A DNA stretch of 64,000 bases from contig SVAK01000002.1 in assembly GCA_015059445.1 (NCBI GenBank), forward strand, positions 1-64,000. Direction: 5' to 3'. The notes beneath the pieces were generated by a model that was not told the DNA's origin, searched no databases, and saw only the letters and a program-made list of their open reading frames with translations. The number at the start of each line of letters is the position of its first letter. Position 1 is the stretch's first letter. Below are positions 8,698 to 17,550 of the stretch, piece by piece. The stretch comes from Bacillota bacterium. GTDB taxonomy: Bacteria; Bacillota_I; Bacilli_A; RF39; UBA660. The translations under genes were made by a program, and so were the position numbers.

Positions 8698-9142
8698 TTT
8701 TTAATAAATTTCTTGCTCTTGCCAATCTAGTTTTTGCAGTATTTTCATTAATATTTTCAATACTAGCAATTTCTTTAATACTATATCCATAAAAATAATG
8801 TAAGTGAATACATATTCTATATTTTTTCGGAAGTGTTTTTAACATTTCTAACAATTCTAATTTTTTAACATCATATTTAAACTCTTTTATTTCATTATCA
8901 AAAATAGAATCAGTATTTCTTCTCCAAAATGATTTAAATAAATCTTTACATTCATTTGCTGTTATCGTTAATAAATATTTTTTTATATTATCATTTTGAA
9001 TATTTTGTATTTTCTTATATACTTTAATAAAAGTTCTTTGTACAATATCTTCAGCATCATATTTATTTTGAGTATATGATAACGCTAATCTATAAACATC
9101 ATCTTTATATTCATAGTATATTTGTTCAAAAAAATCATTCAT
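8657..9142 (-). CDS. ECF-type sigma-70 factor
   Basis: YKDDVYRLALSYTQNKYDAEDIVQRTFIKVYK region 2 and LPKKYRICIHLHYFYGYSIKEIASIENINENTAKTRLARARNLLK region 4. Confidence 0.92.
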   Translation of the reverse strand: MNDFFEQIYYEYKDDVYRLALSYTQNKYDAEDIVQRTFIKVYKKIQNIQNDNIKKYLLTITANECKDLFKSFWRRNTDSIFDNEIKEFKYDVKKLELLEMLKTLPKKYRICIHLHYFYGYSIKEIASIENINENTAKTRLARARNLLKIELGRNELYEENI

Positions 9143-9221
9143 ATTTTACTCCTTTCATATATATAACGATTTAAACATTCAAAAGGTTTCATTTGTATAA
9201 AAAAAGTGGAAGAAAAATCCA

Positions 9222-9752
9222 CTATTTTGAATATTTTATATAATCAATTTTATATTCATCTAAATCTTTTATTTCAATTAATCCATCATTTAATGCTTTT
9301 TCTACAGTATCAACATTTCCGTTTTTATACTCAACAATCACATATTCACTTTTAATACAACTATAATAATATACATAATTATTATCTTCATAAAATTCTT
9401 CTAATGCTTCAGCACAAGCAAAATCTTCTATACTATTTGTTGTATCTACAATATTATCTATTTCAAAGCCATACTCCTTTGAAGTTAGTTCATACTTCAT
9501 AAACCAACTACCATATTTTACTCCTCTATTATTTTTGAATGGTTCACTTGGACTAACTTTAGTATATCTTATAACTTTATAACCCAATCCCCAATATGTA
9601 ACTTTATCTCCGGTATTATTAATTGTTTTAATTGTAAATTTTGGTTCAACACCATTTCTTACTCTTGCACTATCTATATAATGTGAATATAAACCAAATA
9701 CTAATAACACAATTACTACTGATAATATAATTATCATTTTTTTATTTTTCAT
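9222..9752 (-). CDS. N-terminally anchored extracellular protein, unknown function
   Basis: KKMIIILSVVIVLLVFGLYSH TM then extracytoplasmic domain; C-terminal module shared with 11295-12668. Confidence 0.7.
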   Translation of the reverse strand: MKNKKMIIILSVVIVLLVFGLYSHYIDSARVRNGVEPKFTIKTINNTGDKVTYWGLGYKVIRYTKVSPSEPFKNNRGVKYGSWFMKYELTSKEYGFEIDNIVDTTNSIEDFACAEALEEFYEDNNYVYYYSCIKSEYVIVEYKNGNVDTVEKALNDGLIEIKDLDEYKIDYIKYSK

Positions 9753-9783
9753 ATGTATCTCCTAAATTTTTATTTTTAATTAT

Positions 9784-10209
9784 TTAATCCCAATTAATGT
9801 ATCCTTTATCTTCATAATTTTTACACTTTAAATATATTTTATAATATACTTCACAATCTTTTTGATGGTCTAATGGATTTACAAAAAATGTATTAATATC
9901 AACATAAACATCACAATAAGATTTCTTATCTATATCTAGTAATTCTTCTTTTTTAATATAGCCATTTTTTATTAAAAAGTTAGAGTTATAAGAAGTGCCG
10001 GGATAAGTTGTTTCTTTAAACTCTTTTGATATTAAACATCCAGGATATTGTGCTCTAATATTTCGCTCAACAGCATTTTTTACACTTTCTTTTATTTCAC
10101 TATATCTTTCTTGTGCTTTTTGATTATGTTTATATAAATTAAAACAAATAAATATACTAATAACTAACACTAATATTATTGATATAATTATTATACTTTT
10201 CCTTTTCAT
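9784..10209 (-). CDS. N-terminally anchored extracellular protein with Cys residues, unknown
   Basis: MKRKSIIIISIILVLVISIFICF TM; four cysteines in the exported part. Confidence 0.7.
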   Translation of the reverse strand: MKRKSIIIISIILVLVISIFICFNLYKHNQKAQERYSEIKESVKNAVERNIRAQYPGCLISKEFKETTYPGTSYNSNFLIKNGYIKKEELLDIDKKSYCDVYVDINTFFVNPLDHQKDCEVYYKIYLKCKNYEDKGYINWD

Positions 10210-10229
10210 AACTTCCTCTTATAAAATAA

Positions 10230-11273
10230 TTATTTAACAATTTCTATTTTCGTGATTCCACATTTTTCAAATATTTCTTTAATATCTTCTTTTATTAATT
10301 CACCATATTTATTATTAAAAGCAAATTTATAATAATTTCCCTCTTGTAAAAGATGCAAATATTCTTCTTTTAATGTATGAGCAAATTTATTTTCATCTAC
10401 CAATAATCCTAAACTCACTCCATAAACAACTGGTATCTTTGTAACATTTCCTAATTCATCACTTAATTCTAACTTATACAAATTAATTGTTTTATCATCT
10501 AATTCTATTTCCTTTACTATTTCGATTTTATTTAACTTGTATATTCTTTCAAATTTTGTATTATTAATAAATTTTTTACCACACATTCCTTTTTTAAAAG
10601 CTTCAGTTGTATCTAAATTATTTGAACCTATATATATATCTTTGTTACCATCTAATGTGTTACATTTAATTAAAGTAATATCATCATTTTTATATATTTT
10701 AGTGCCACCATCATTTAAAGTAGTATAATGTTCTAATTTATTAATAAAGTCTTCAATATCATTATTATCTTTTAAATAATCTTTTAATGTTATTTTTTTA
10801 GCATTTTCTTTTAAGTACACTTCATCCATACATATAGTAAATATTTTTTTATCCTGCAAAGTTAAATATTCTTTAAATTCATAATTACAATTACTAGGTC
10901 TAACCCAATTATCATTAATATCTTTTTGCAAAACTAATTTATAACCACCATCACCAGTATAAAAATATATCTCATCAACATTCTCATCAATATCAATTGT
11001 GAAAGTGTCTTTTGCTCCTATTTTGGAATTAATACCAAATGTTGAATAAAAAGTATAATAGTAATTCGTACTTCCACTAGTTCTTTTCATTTTTCTAACA
11101 TATCCAGAACTATTTGTAACACCTATATTTAAAGTCATTTTTTTACCATCAGAAGATATTTCATAATCTTTTAAATAAACATCTGTTCTTGCTCTACCTG
11201 TTATTAAAATAAATAAAGTTATAAACGCAATTATGACAACAACTGTCAAAATTATAATATTTTTCTTTTTCAT
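10230..11273 (-). CDS. N-terminally anchored extracellular protein, unknown
   Basis: MKKKNIIILTVVVIIAFITLFILITG TM followed by beta-rich region. Confidence 0.7.
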   Translation of the reverse strand: MKKKNIIILTVVVIIAFITLFILITGRARTDVYLKDYEISSDGKKMTLNIGVTNSSGYVRKMKRTSGSTNYYYTFYSTFGINSKIGAKDTFTIDIDENVDEIYFYTGDGGYKLVLQKDINDNWVRPSNCNYEFKEYLTLQDKKIFTICMDEVYLKENAKKITLKDYLKDNNDIEDFINKLEHYTTLNDGGTKIYKNDDITLIKCNTLDGNKDIYIGSNNLDTTEAFKKGMCGKKFINNTKFERIYKLNKIEIVKEIELDDKTINLYKLELSDELGNVTKIPVVYGVSLGLLVDENKFAHTLKEEYLHLLQEGNYYKFAFNNKYGELIKEDIKEIFEKCGITKIEIVK

Positions 11274-11294
11274 ATAATACCTCTATCAAAATTT

Positions 11295-12668
11295 TTATTT
11301 TTCTTCTTTTATTATCATATCATCATATGCTGATAAATGTTCTAAAGTTATATAATTGTTATCCAAGGCATATTTTAAATTCATTTTTAAATTTTTAGTA
11401 TTAAATTTTATTAACATATTTCCGCGCTCTTTACAATTTAAATAATAATTATATTTTTCATCACTATAAATTTTTTCATTTTCTTCACAGCTGTCTGTTA
11501 AACTAAATAAATTATAAGATATATAATTAGTTTCCCTTTCAATAATTTCTATTAAATTACTATCACTTACTGTATAATAAGAACAACCACTATGTATGCT
11601 TTTTGGTATTAATCTACTACCACCTCTCCAAACATAAATAGTATCTATTAAAGTATCATCATTATACATTAGCAATTCAAGACTATGACCATCACATAAA
11701 GCTGCATCACCATATTGCTTTCCACTTGAAATTATATCTAATATTTCTTTTATTGCTTTTTTATTTTCAATAGTTTCAGGTTTATCATTACTAAAATTCA
11801 TAACAATTTTATTAGTCTTTTCCAATTTTTCAATTGTTTTAGAATCTATTTTTTTTACAACTTTATCATTTACTTTATTAGTACTGCATTTTTTTAAATC
11901 TTCAAAATCTATACCATTTAATTTATTATATACATAAATATATGTACTATCATTTACAGAATAGGTTTGATAAACATCATATTTACTTGAAAAATATTTA
12001 TCAAAATTTCTAATAACTTCGCTATCATAAGTTTTTAAAATTGTATATATATTTCCGTTATCTGTATAAGATGACTTATAGTAAACTATTTCATCCTCAT
12101 TTGTTGTAAAAGTACCTAAAGGCATATCATATAATTCGTTACTTTCGCTCATTATGTATGCACCAGTTTGATTAACTAAACAAGACATAAAATTTATATC
12201 ATTATATATGTCTTTCAAATCATTATAATTTTCTTCTGTAATTTTATATATTCCATTATAAGATTGTTCTAAATAATATTTATTGTTTCTTTCATATGCA
12301 TAAATAGTTATAACGTTATTGTAAAATAAATTTTCTTCTTCATGAATAAAATCTGAAGAATCTTTTTCAAAAGCATAAAAACTAATCTCTATTAAATCAT
12401 TTACATCATTAGGATATTCTTGAACGCTTTCTTTATAAGTTCTTTTTTTAACATTATTTAATATTTTAAAAATCTCTTTTATAGTGTGTACATTAGTTGA
12501 ATCGTTTTGGTACTTATCAAATTTTAAACTTATCTTCTTTACATCATTAATTTCTGGCAAAGATAATTTATATGGTTTTAAATTATTGAAATAATTCGCT
12601 CCTATTACTACTAGACAAACTATTACAGCCAAACCAATTACAAAAAATATTATTCCTTTCTTTTTCAT
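11295..12668 (-). CDS. N-terminally anchored extracellular protein, unknown
   Basis: MKKKGIIFFVIGLAVIVCLVVIGANYF TM; C-terminal YNYYLNC...YALDNNYITLEHLSAYDD module. Confidence 0.7.
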   Translation of the reverse strand: MKKKGIIFFVIGLAVIVCLVVIGANYFNNLKPYKLSLPEINDVKKISLKFDKYQNDSTNVHTIKEIFKILNNVKKRTYKESVQEYPNDVNDLIEISFYAFEKDSSDFIHEEENLFYNNVITIYAYERNNKYYLEQSYNGIYKITEENYNDLKDIYNDINFMSCLVNQTGAYIMSESNELYDMPLGTFTTNEDEIVYYKSSYTDNGNIYTILKTYDSEVIRNFDKYFSSKYDVYQTYSVNDSTYIYVYNKLNGIDFEDLKKCSTNKVNDKVVKKIDSKTIEKLEKTNKIVMNFSNDKPETIENKKAIKEILDIISSGKQYGDAALCDGHSLELLMYNDDTLIDTIYVWRGGSRLIPKSIHSGCSYYTVSDSNLIEIIERETNYISYNLFSLTDSCEENEKIYSDEKYNYYLNCKERGNMLIKFNTKNLKMNLKYALDNNYITLEHLSAYDDMIIKEEK

Positions 12669-12718
12669 AGTGCCTCCTTTAATTATCTTAATTATATCAC
12701 AAAGAAAAAAGAAGATAG

Positions 12719-13486
12719 TTAATTATCTTCAATTATTAATGTATTTAATAATTCTTTTATATATTCATCTGCAAAATAATCTGTTTTTAAAAATGTAAAT
12801 ACATATTTTTTATTATTTTTTATAATATAGGCTTCTTTATTTTCATACATATTTAATATGTATCCTTCATAATCACCATCAATTAATGTTACGCTTTCAC
12901 CAAAGCTCATTAGGAAACTAGTTATAAATTTAACAAAGTAATTTTCTTTCATTTTATTTGTACTAGTAAATAAATTATTTTCTTTATATTCGTATGTTGA
13001 TAAAAATTTAATCAAATCAACATCATTTTCAATATTATATTTTTCAAAAAAATTTACGCGTTCTTCTTTACTTACACTAAGATGTTCTTGAGTCCAACCA
13101 TAAAGTTCAAAATCACTTTTTAATATGTCTACCAAAGAATCTGTTGTTGCACCAAACCAAAAAGACGCTATAACTTTATCATTTTCTTTTAATGCATACA
13201 TTCTATGCTCATCTGTACTACTATCTAAAATTTCAAATTTTTTAAAATCATTTTTTATTTTAACATCATTAAAACTTATGTAGTTATTTTCTTGTAATTT
13301 TTGAGTTTTAATAGTAATTGAATCTTTAATTTGTAATTTTTCCTTATGTTCTTGATATTCTTCATTTGTAACTCTTGAAATATTATACTTATTTAAATAG
13401 TACATCTTCGTTCCAAAAAAACCACCTATAAAAACAACTACTACAACAATAACAATTCCAATTATCAATCCCTTATTATCTTTCAT
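12719..13486 (-). CDS. N-terminally anchored extracellular protein, unknown
   Basis: KGLIIGIVIVVVVVFIGGFFG TM segment. Confidence 0.7.
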   Translation of the reverse strand: MKDNKGLIIGIVIVVVVVFIGGFFGTKMYYLNKYNISRVTNEEYQEHKEKLQIKDSITIKTQKLQENNYISFNDVKIKNDFKKFEILDSSTDEHRMYALKENDKVIASFWFGATTDSLVDILKSDFELYGWTQEHLSVSKEERVNFFEKYNIENDVDLIKFLSTYEYKENNLFTSTNKMKENYFVKFITSFLMSFGESVTLIDGDYEGYILNMYENKEAYIIKNNKKYVFTFLKTDYFADEYIKELLNTLIIEDN

Positions 13487-13603
13487 ATCACACCTCTTAT
13501 AAGAATTATAACATATATGTAATATTATTCAACTTGGCATAATTGACATCAATGATAAAAAAACGTAAAATAGGAAAATAAAAATTTAAAAATTATAAAG
13601 ACA

Positions 13604-14389
13604 TTACTTTTTATTTAATGTCTTTTCTGTATTATCTACATCTATTAGCTTGAATACTAAATTTTTAAATTCTTCTTGTTTTTGATATTCATTATGAAAA
13701 TCAAATATACTTTTCTTTTTTTCTTTAATAAAAAGTTTTTTACTACCAAAAGATATTCCAACAGGAAGTGTTTCACTATTAATGTCTAAATATATTCCTT
13801 CCAAAACAAATTCCTTAAATGCAGTTGTCATTTTATCTACACACAAAACTCTAACCACTTTAACATACTCGTTTATTTCATTATCTCCATAAATGCTTTC
13901 TATAAAATCTTGTGATATTTTTAATATTTTATCGTATTCCTTTTTGTTATATTCAGTTACTCTTATTAAAGTAATCATTGTTAAATTAGTTTCATCTTTA
14001 TTTATATAAAAATTCACAAATTCATATTCATTTAACTGAAACTTATTAGTATTATAATTCAATTTCTTTATTTTATATTCAAATTGTTTTTGAAATTCTT
14101 TAAAATCTTTAATGTTTGTTTTATAGAATTTACATTTTTTAAATTTATTATTAATTTCATCTGTTACAAATCCAATTTTATTTAAACCATAAATCATAAT
14201 AGCAGCCGAAATATTTTGACATATTACATTAATAATCACTAATCGATCAATTAATTCTGGGTCTAAATAAAAAACAAGAACACATACAATAAATAATAAA
14301 GAAATTACAAAAAAAGTAGGAATAGCATATAAAATAAATTTAATAATTTTCTTTTTCATAATTACACCTCTAATTCGAATTATTTTCAT
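13604..14389 (-). CDS. Two-TM membrane protein, paralogue A
   Basis: Two N-terminal hydrophobic helices; shares VRVLCVDKM...LPVGISFGSKKLFI...KQEEFKNLVFKLI with the next gene. Confidence 0.7.
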   Translation of the reverse strand: MKIIRIRGVIMKKKIIKFILYAIPTFFVISLLFIVCVLVFYLDPELIDRLVIINVICQNISAAIMIYGLNKIGFVTDEINNKFKKCKFYKTNIKDFKEFQKQFEYKIKKLNYNTNKFQLNEYEFVNFYINKDETNLTMITLIRVTEYNKKEYDKILKISQDFIESIYGDNEINEYVKVVRVLCVDKMTTAFKEFVLEGIYLDINSETLPVGISFGSKKLFIKEKKKSIFDFHNEYQKQEEFKNLVFKLIDVDNTEKTLNKK

Positions 14390-15167
14390 CTATTCTTTCT
14401 GCTTCAATTAGTTTGAATATTAAATTTTTAAATTCTTCCTGTTTAGCAAAATATTTTTTTGAATCGAATATTGTATTATCAAATCGTGAACTCTTTGTTT
14501 CCATTATATACATTTTTTTGTTGCTAAAAGAAATACCTACTGGTAAAGTCATACCATAATTTGTACATTCTATTCCTTCACAACAAAACCTTTGAAACTC
14601 ACGATTAATTTTATCTACACAAACCACTCTTAACAGTTTTATATAATCTTTAACCATTGTTTTACCGTATAATTCTACTGTAAATTCAGATATCTTGTTT
14701 TGTATTACTTCTAATTTCTTCTTATTATATTCTTCTAATTTCATTAACACTACTACATTTAATACACCATCTTCTTTTGGCTGCATATAAATATAAATCA
14801 TATCATTTTCAAAAATTTGACATTTTTTTGCTAGATAGTATTTTTGTTTTTGAATGTTTTTATGAAATTTATTATAAAACGGTTCAAATTCTTTTGTTTT
14901 AATTTTATATTTTGTAGTTGATTTAAACGTTTCATTAATTGGTTCATCAAATTCATATTTTATATATTTCAGAAAAAGCATTACACAAATTGTCGTTATA
15001 ATATATAGGACAAGTAGTATATAAAATATTTTCTCAAAAACATTAATATCCCCATCAACTATACAAAAAATAGGAATTGATAATAAAACAGACAAAAATA
15101 AGGTAAATGCTATACCTAGTGCTATGTTACCTAACAATTGTCTTTTTTTATAACTCATTTTAATCAC
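14370..15167 (-). CDS. Two-TM membrane protein, paralogue B
   Basis: LRVVCVDKI...LPVGISFSNKKMYI...KQEEFKNLIFKLI, tandem paralogue of 13604-14389. Confidence 0.7.
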   Translation of the reverse strand: MIKMSYKKRQLLGNIALGIAFTLFLSVLLSIPIFCIVDGDINVFEKIFYILLVLYIITTICVMLFLKYIKYEFDEPINETFKSTTKYKIKTKEFEPFYNKFHKNIQKQKYYLAKKCQIFENDMIYIYMQPKEDGVLNVVVLMKLEEYNKKKLEVIQNKISEFTVELYGKTMVKDYIKLLRVVCVDKINREFQRFCCEGIECTNYGMTLPVGISFSNKKMYIMETKSSRFDNTIFDSKKYFAKQEEFKNLIFKLIEAERIDENNSN

Positions 15168-15177
15168 CTCTTAAAAA

Positions 15178-15570
15178 TTATAGTTTTTTATTTATCCTTA
15201 CATCTTTAATAATCGCAGCTTTATTTCTTTCTCTTATTATTTTTGAAATTTTATTAATTATTTCAACATCTTCATAATAAAAAAAGGGCAATGAAGATTG
15301 GTTTAATTTAAATTTTTTCCAATTATGTCCATCATATATTTTAACCACTTTATTAAAACCGTGAAAATTCGTTTGAATTTTCCATTGAATGCTAAATTTA
15401 ACTTGTTTAATATCATCATACTTTATTACCCATGAATTAAGCGGTGTAAAATTTATTACATAATTTTCTGTAAAAGCTATAAATTCATTAAAAACATATA
15501 AAGGTTTTTTTATTTCTTTTTTTATTGCATTTTTTTCTTTTTCATCCATTTCTGAAAAGTCACATTTCAT
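15178..15570 (-). CDS. Hypothetical cytoplasmic protein, PH-like by appearance
   Basis: 130-aa ORF in same cluster, no TM; FIAFTENYVINFTPLNSWVIKYDDIKQVKFS. Confidence 0.6.
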   Translation of the reverse strand: MKCDFSEMDEKEKNAIKKEIKKPLYVFNEFIAFTENYVINFTPLNSWVIKYDDIKQVKFSIQWKIQTNFHGFNKVVKIYDGHNWKKFKLNQSSLPFFYYEDVEIINKISKIIRERNKAAIIKDVRINKKL

Positions 15571-15643
15571 ATTGCACCTCTATAATTGAATCATTTCAAT
15601 TATATTTTAACATACAATAAAAATTATTATCAATTATATTTTT

Positions 15644-16050
15644 TTATATCATACAAAAAGATATTAATCTCTTAATAAATGATTTGCTTTTATAATATTC
15701 ATATAATTCTTTAAATCTATTGAAGTGTACTACTTCTCTTTGTCGTAACCATAATAATGGTGCTAATACATCTTCATCTTTTGTTAAATCAATTAAATTT
15801 TCATATACTGCTCTTGCTTTTTGTTCTGCTGCCATATCTTCCATTAAATCTGCTATTGGATCTGCTGTTACAGCAAAATATGTTGCAGTAAATGGTACAC
15901 CTGATACATCTACTGGATATATACCTTTATTATGATCTGCATAATATGAACCAAGACCTGCTTCCTCTAATTCCTTTACAGTTGCATTCTTTGTAAGTTG
16001 ATTTATCATTGTACACAGAATCTCGGAATGTCCTAACTCATTAAAAAATT
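15644..16050 (-). pseudogene. Manganese catalase / CotJC-like C-terminal fragment
   Basis: Frame extends upstream as NELGHSEILCTMINQLTKNATVKELEEAGLG..., typical CotJC C-terminal half; in-frame TAA precedes NEL, N-terminal half absent. Confidence 0.75.
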
Positions 16051-16056
16051 ATATTT

Positions 16057-16230
16057 TTAATTTTTATTTACCAAATATGTAAATAAACAATCTAACAATT
16101 CTTCTTGTCTTTTTTCTTCTTTAAGATATTGTATATACATTATAGGCAAAAAGATAAATACATAACATAATGCTATTCCAATAATAACATATTGGATTAA
16201 ATACATGTTTTCAACAAAAAAAATTTTCAT
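16057..16230 (-). CDS. Small membrane protein (57 aa)
   Basis: MKIFFVENMYLIQYVIIGIALCYVFIFLPIMYIQYLKEEKRQEELLDCLFTYLVNKN with agggtgatatga RBS; absent from ORF track. Confidence 0.5.
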   Translation of the reverse strand: MKIFFVENMYLIQYVIIGIALCYVFIFLPIMYIQYLKEEKRQEELLDCLFTYLVNKN

Positions 16231-16335
16231 TCATATCACCCTTTCTTATTCAAAACCATTATAACATTTTTGTGCGTATTCAGAGAAGATTAGAGAATTA
16301 AATGTTTTTAAATGGGAAAATTATTCATATAAAGG

Positions 16336-16800
16336 ATGATAGTTTATATGAATGAAAATAGATTAGAAGATTTAAAAGATGAGAAAAATTTAAAATCAAA
16401 AGAAGTTGCTAATTATTTGAATGTTCATGAATCTACATATTCAGAATGGGAACATAACAAAATTCCTATTCCTACAAAAAGATTAATCCAACTTGCTAAT
16501 TTTTACAAAGTTAATATCGATTACATGCTAAAATTATCTAATTCAAAAAAACATATTAATACAAATAATCAGAATATTGATTTAAAAAGTATTGGGGAAA
16601 GATTAAGGAATATACGAAAAGATTTAAATCTAACATTAAGAGAACTTGGACAAGAATTGAATATTTCATTTTCTGCACTCGCTAGTTACGAACGAGGTGA
16701 ACATTTAATTCAAAGTGATACATTAATAACGTTAAGCAAAATCAGTAATTATTCAATTGATTATATACTTGGTAGAAATAAAGAAAAAAATATAAAGTAA
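16336..16800 (+). CDS. Tandem two-domain XRE-type HTH regulator
   Basis: Two HTH_XRE domains: SKEVANYLNVHESTYSEWEHNKIPIP and LRELGQELNISFSALASYERGEHLIQ. Confidence 0.85.
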   Translation: MIVYMNENRLEDLKDEKNLKSKEVANYLNVHESTYSEWEHNKIPIPTKRLIQLANFYKVNIDYMLKLSNSKKHINTNNQNIDLKSIGERLRNIRKDLNLTLRELGQELNISFSALASYERGEHLIQSDTLITLSKISNYSIDYILGRNKEKNIK

Positions 16801-16870
16801 TGCTTATATTACTAAAATAAAGGGCTATTCAAAATAGCCCTTTATTAAATTGTTTCCAAATATTAAAAAA

Positions 16871-17437
16871 TTACTTGCAACTACCACCTTTTGATACAAA
16901 ATAATTATTTACATCAGTTACTGCTTTTATAACGCTTTCACCTTTATACTCTTTACGATCTATAACATTTTCAAATATATATCCAGAGCCACCCATTTGA
17001 AATGTCACTAAATCAGCATTGTAATAAGATACATCAAAGTAATATTTTTGATTTTCTAATTCACATGTAACATATAATGTTGAATCTGTTTTAACTTTTT
17101 TATAACCTAGACCATAGAAAGTAACAGCTATTATTTCAATCACAAATATAAGTATAATAATAATACTTATAATTACAAAAGTTTTAAATAATTTGTTAGT
17201 TTTTATTTCGGTTTGTTCAAATTTTTCCACCAAAATATTTTTAATATCATTATCAATTAATTCATCTACACTAATATCTAATGTTAATGACAATAATTTT
17301 AACTGTTCAATATTTGGAGTGGTTTCATTTAATTCCCAATTAGATATAGTTTGTCTTGTTACATTAATTTTATCTCCTAATTGTTCTTGCGAAAGCCCTT
17401 TACTTTTTCTTAATTTTTGTATTTTTTCTCCTAACAC
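16871..17437 (-). CDS. XRE-family regulator with C-terminal TM/extracellular tail
   Basis: MLGEKIQKLRKSKGLSQEQLGDKINVTRQTISNWE then TM IIIILIFVIEIIAVTF. Confidence 0.88.
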   Translation of the reverse strand: MLGEKIQKLRKSKGLSQEQLGDKINVTRQTISNWELNETTPNIEQLKLLSLTLDISVDELIDNDIKNILVEKFEQTEIKTNKLFKTFVIISIIIILIFVIEIIAVTFYGLGYKKVKTDSTLYVTCELENQKYYFDVSYYNADLVTFQMGGSGYIFENVIDRKEYKGESVIKAVTDVNNYFVSKGGSCK

Positions 17438-17550
17438 ACACCATTTCTCCTTTCACCGAAATTATATAATTTATTTTTTTTAACTTCTACCAAATTTCTT
17501 TGGAATTTTGTCAAACTTTTATAACATTTAATATATTTATTATACATCTT

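Noticed and set aside
7879-15570. Calling the ECF-linked cargo a known defence system
   Set aside because: No nuclease, NTPase, TIR or other defence motif recognised; function left open.
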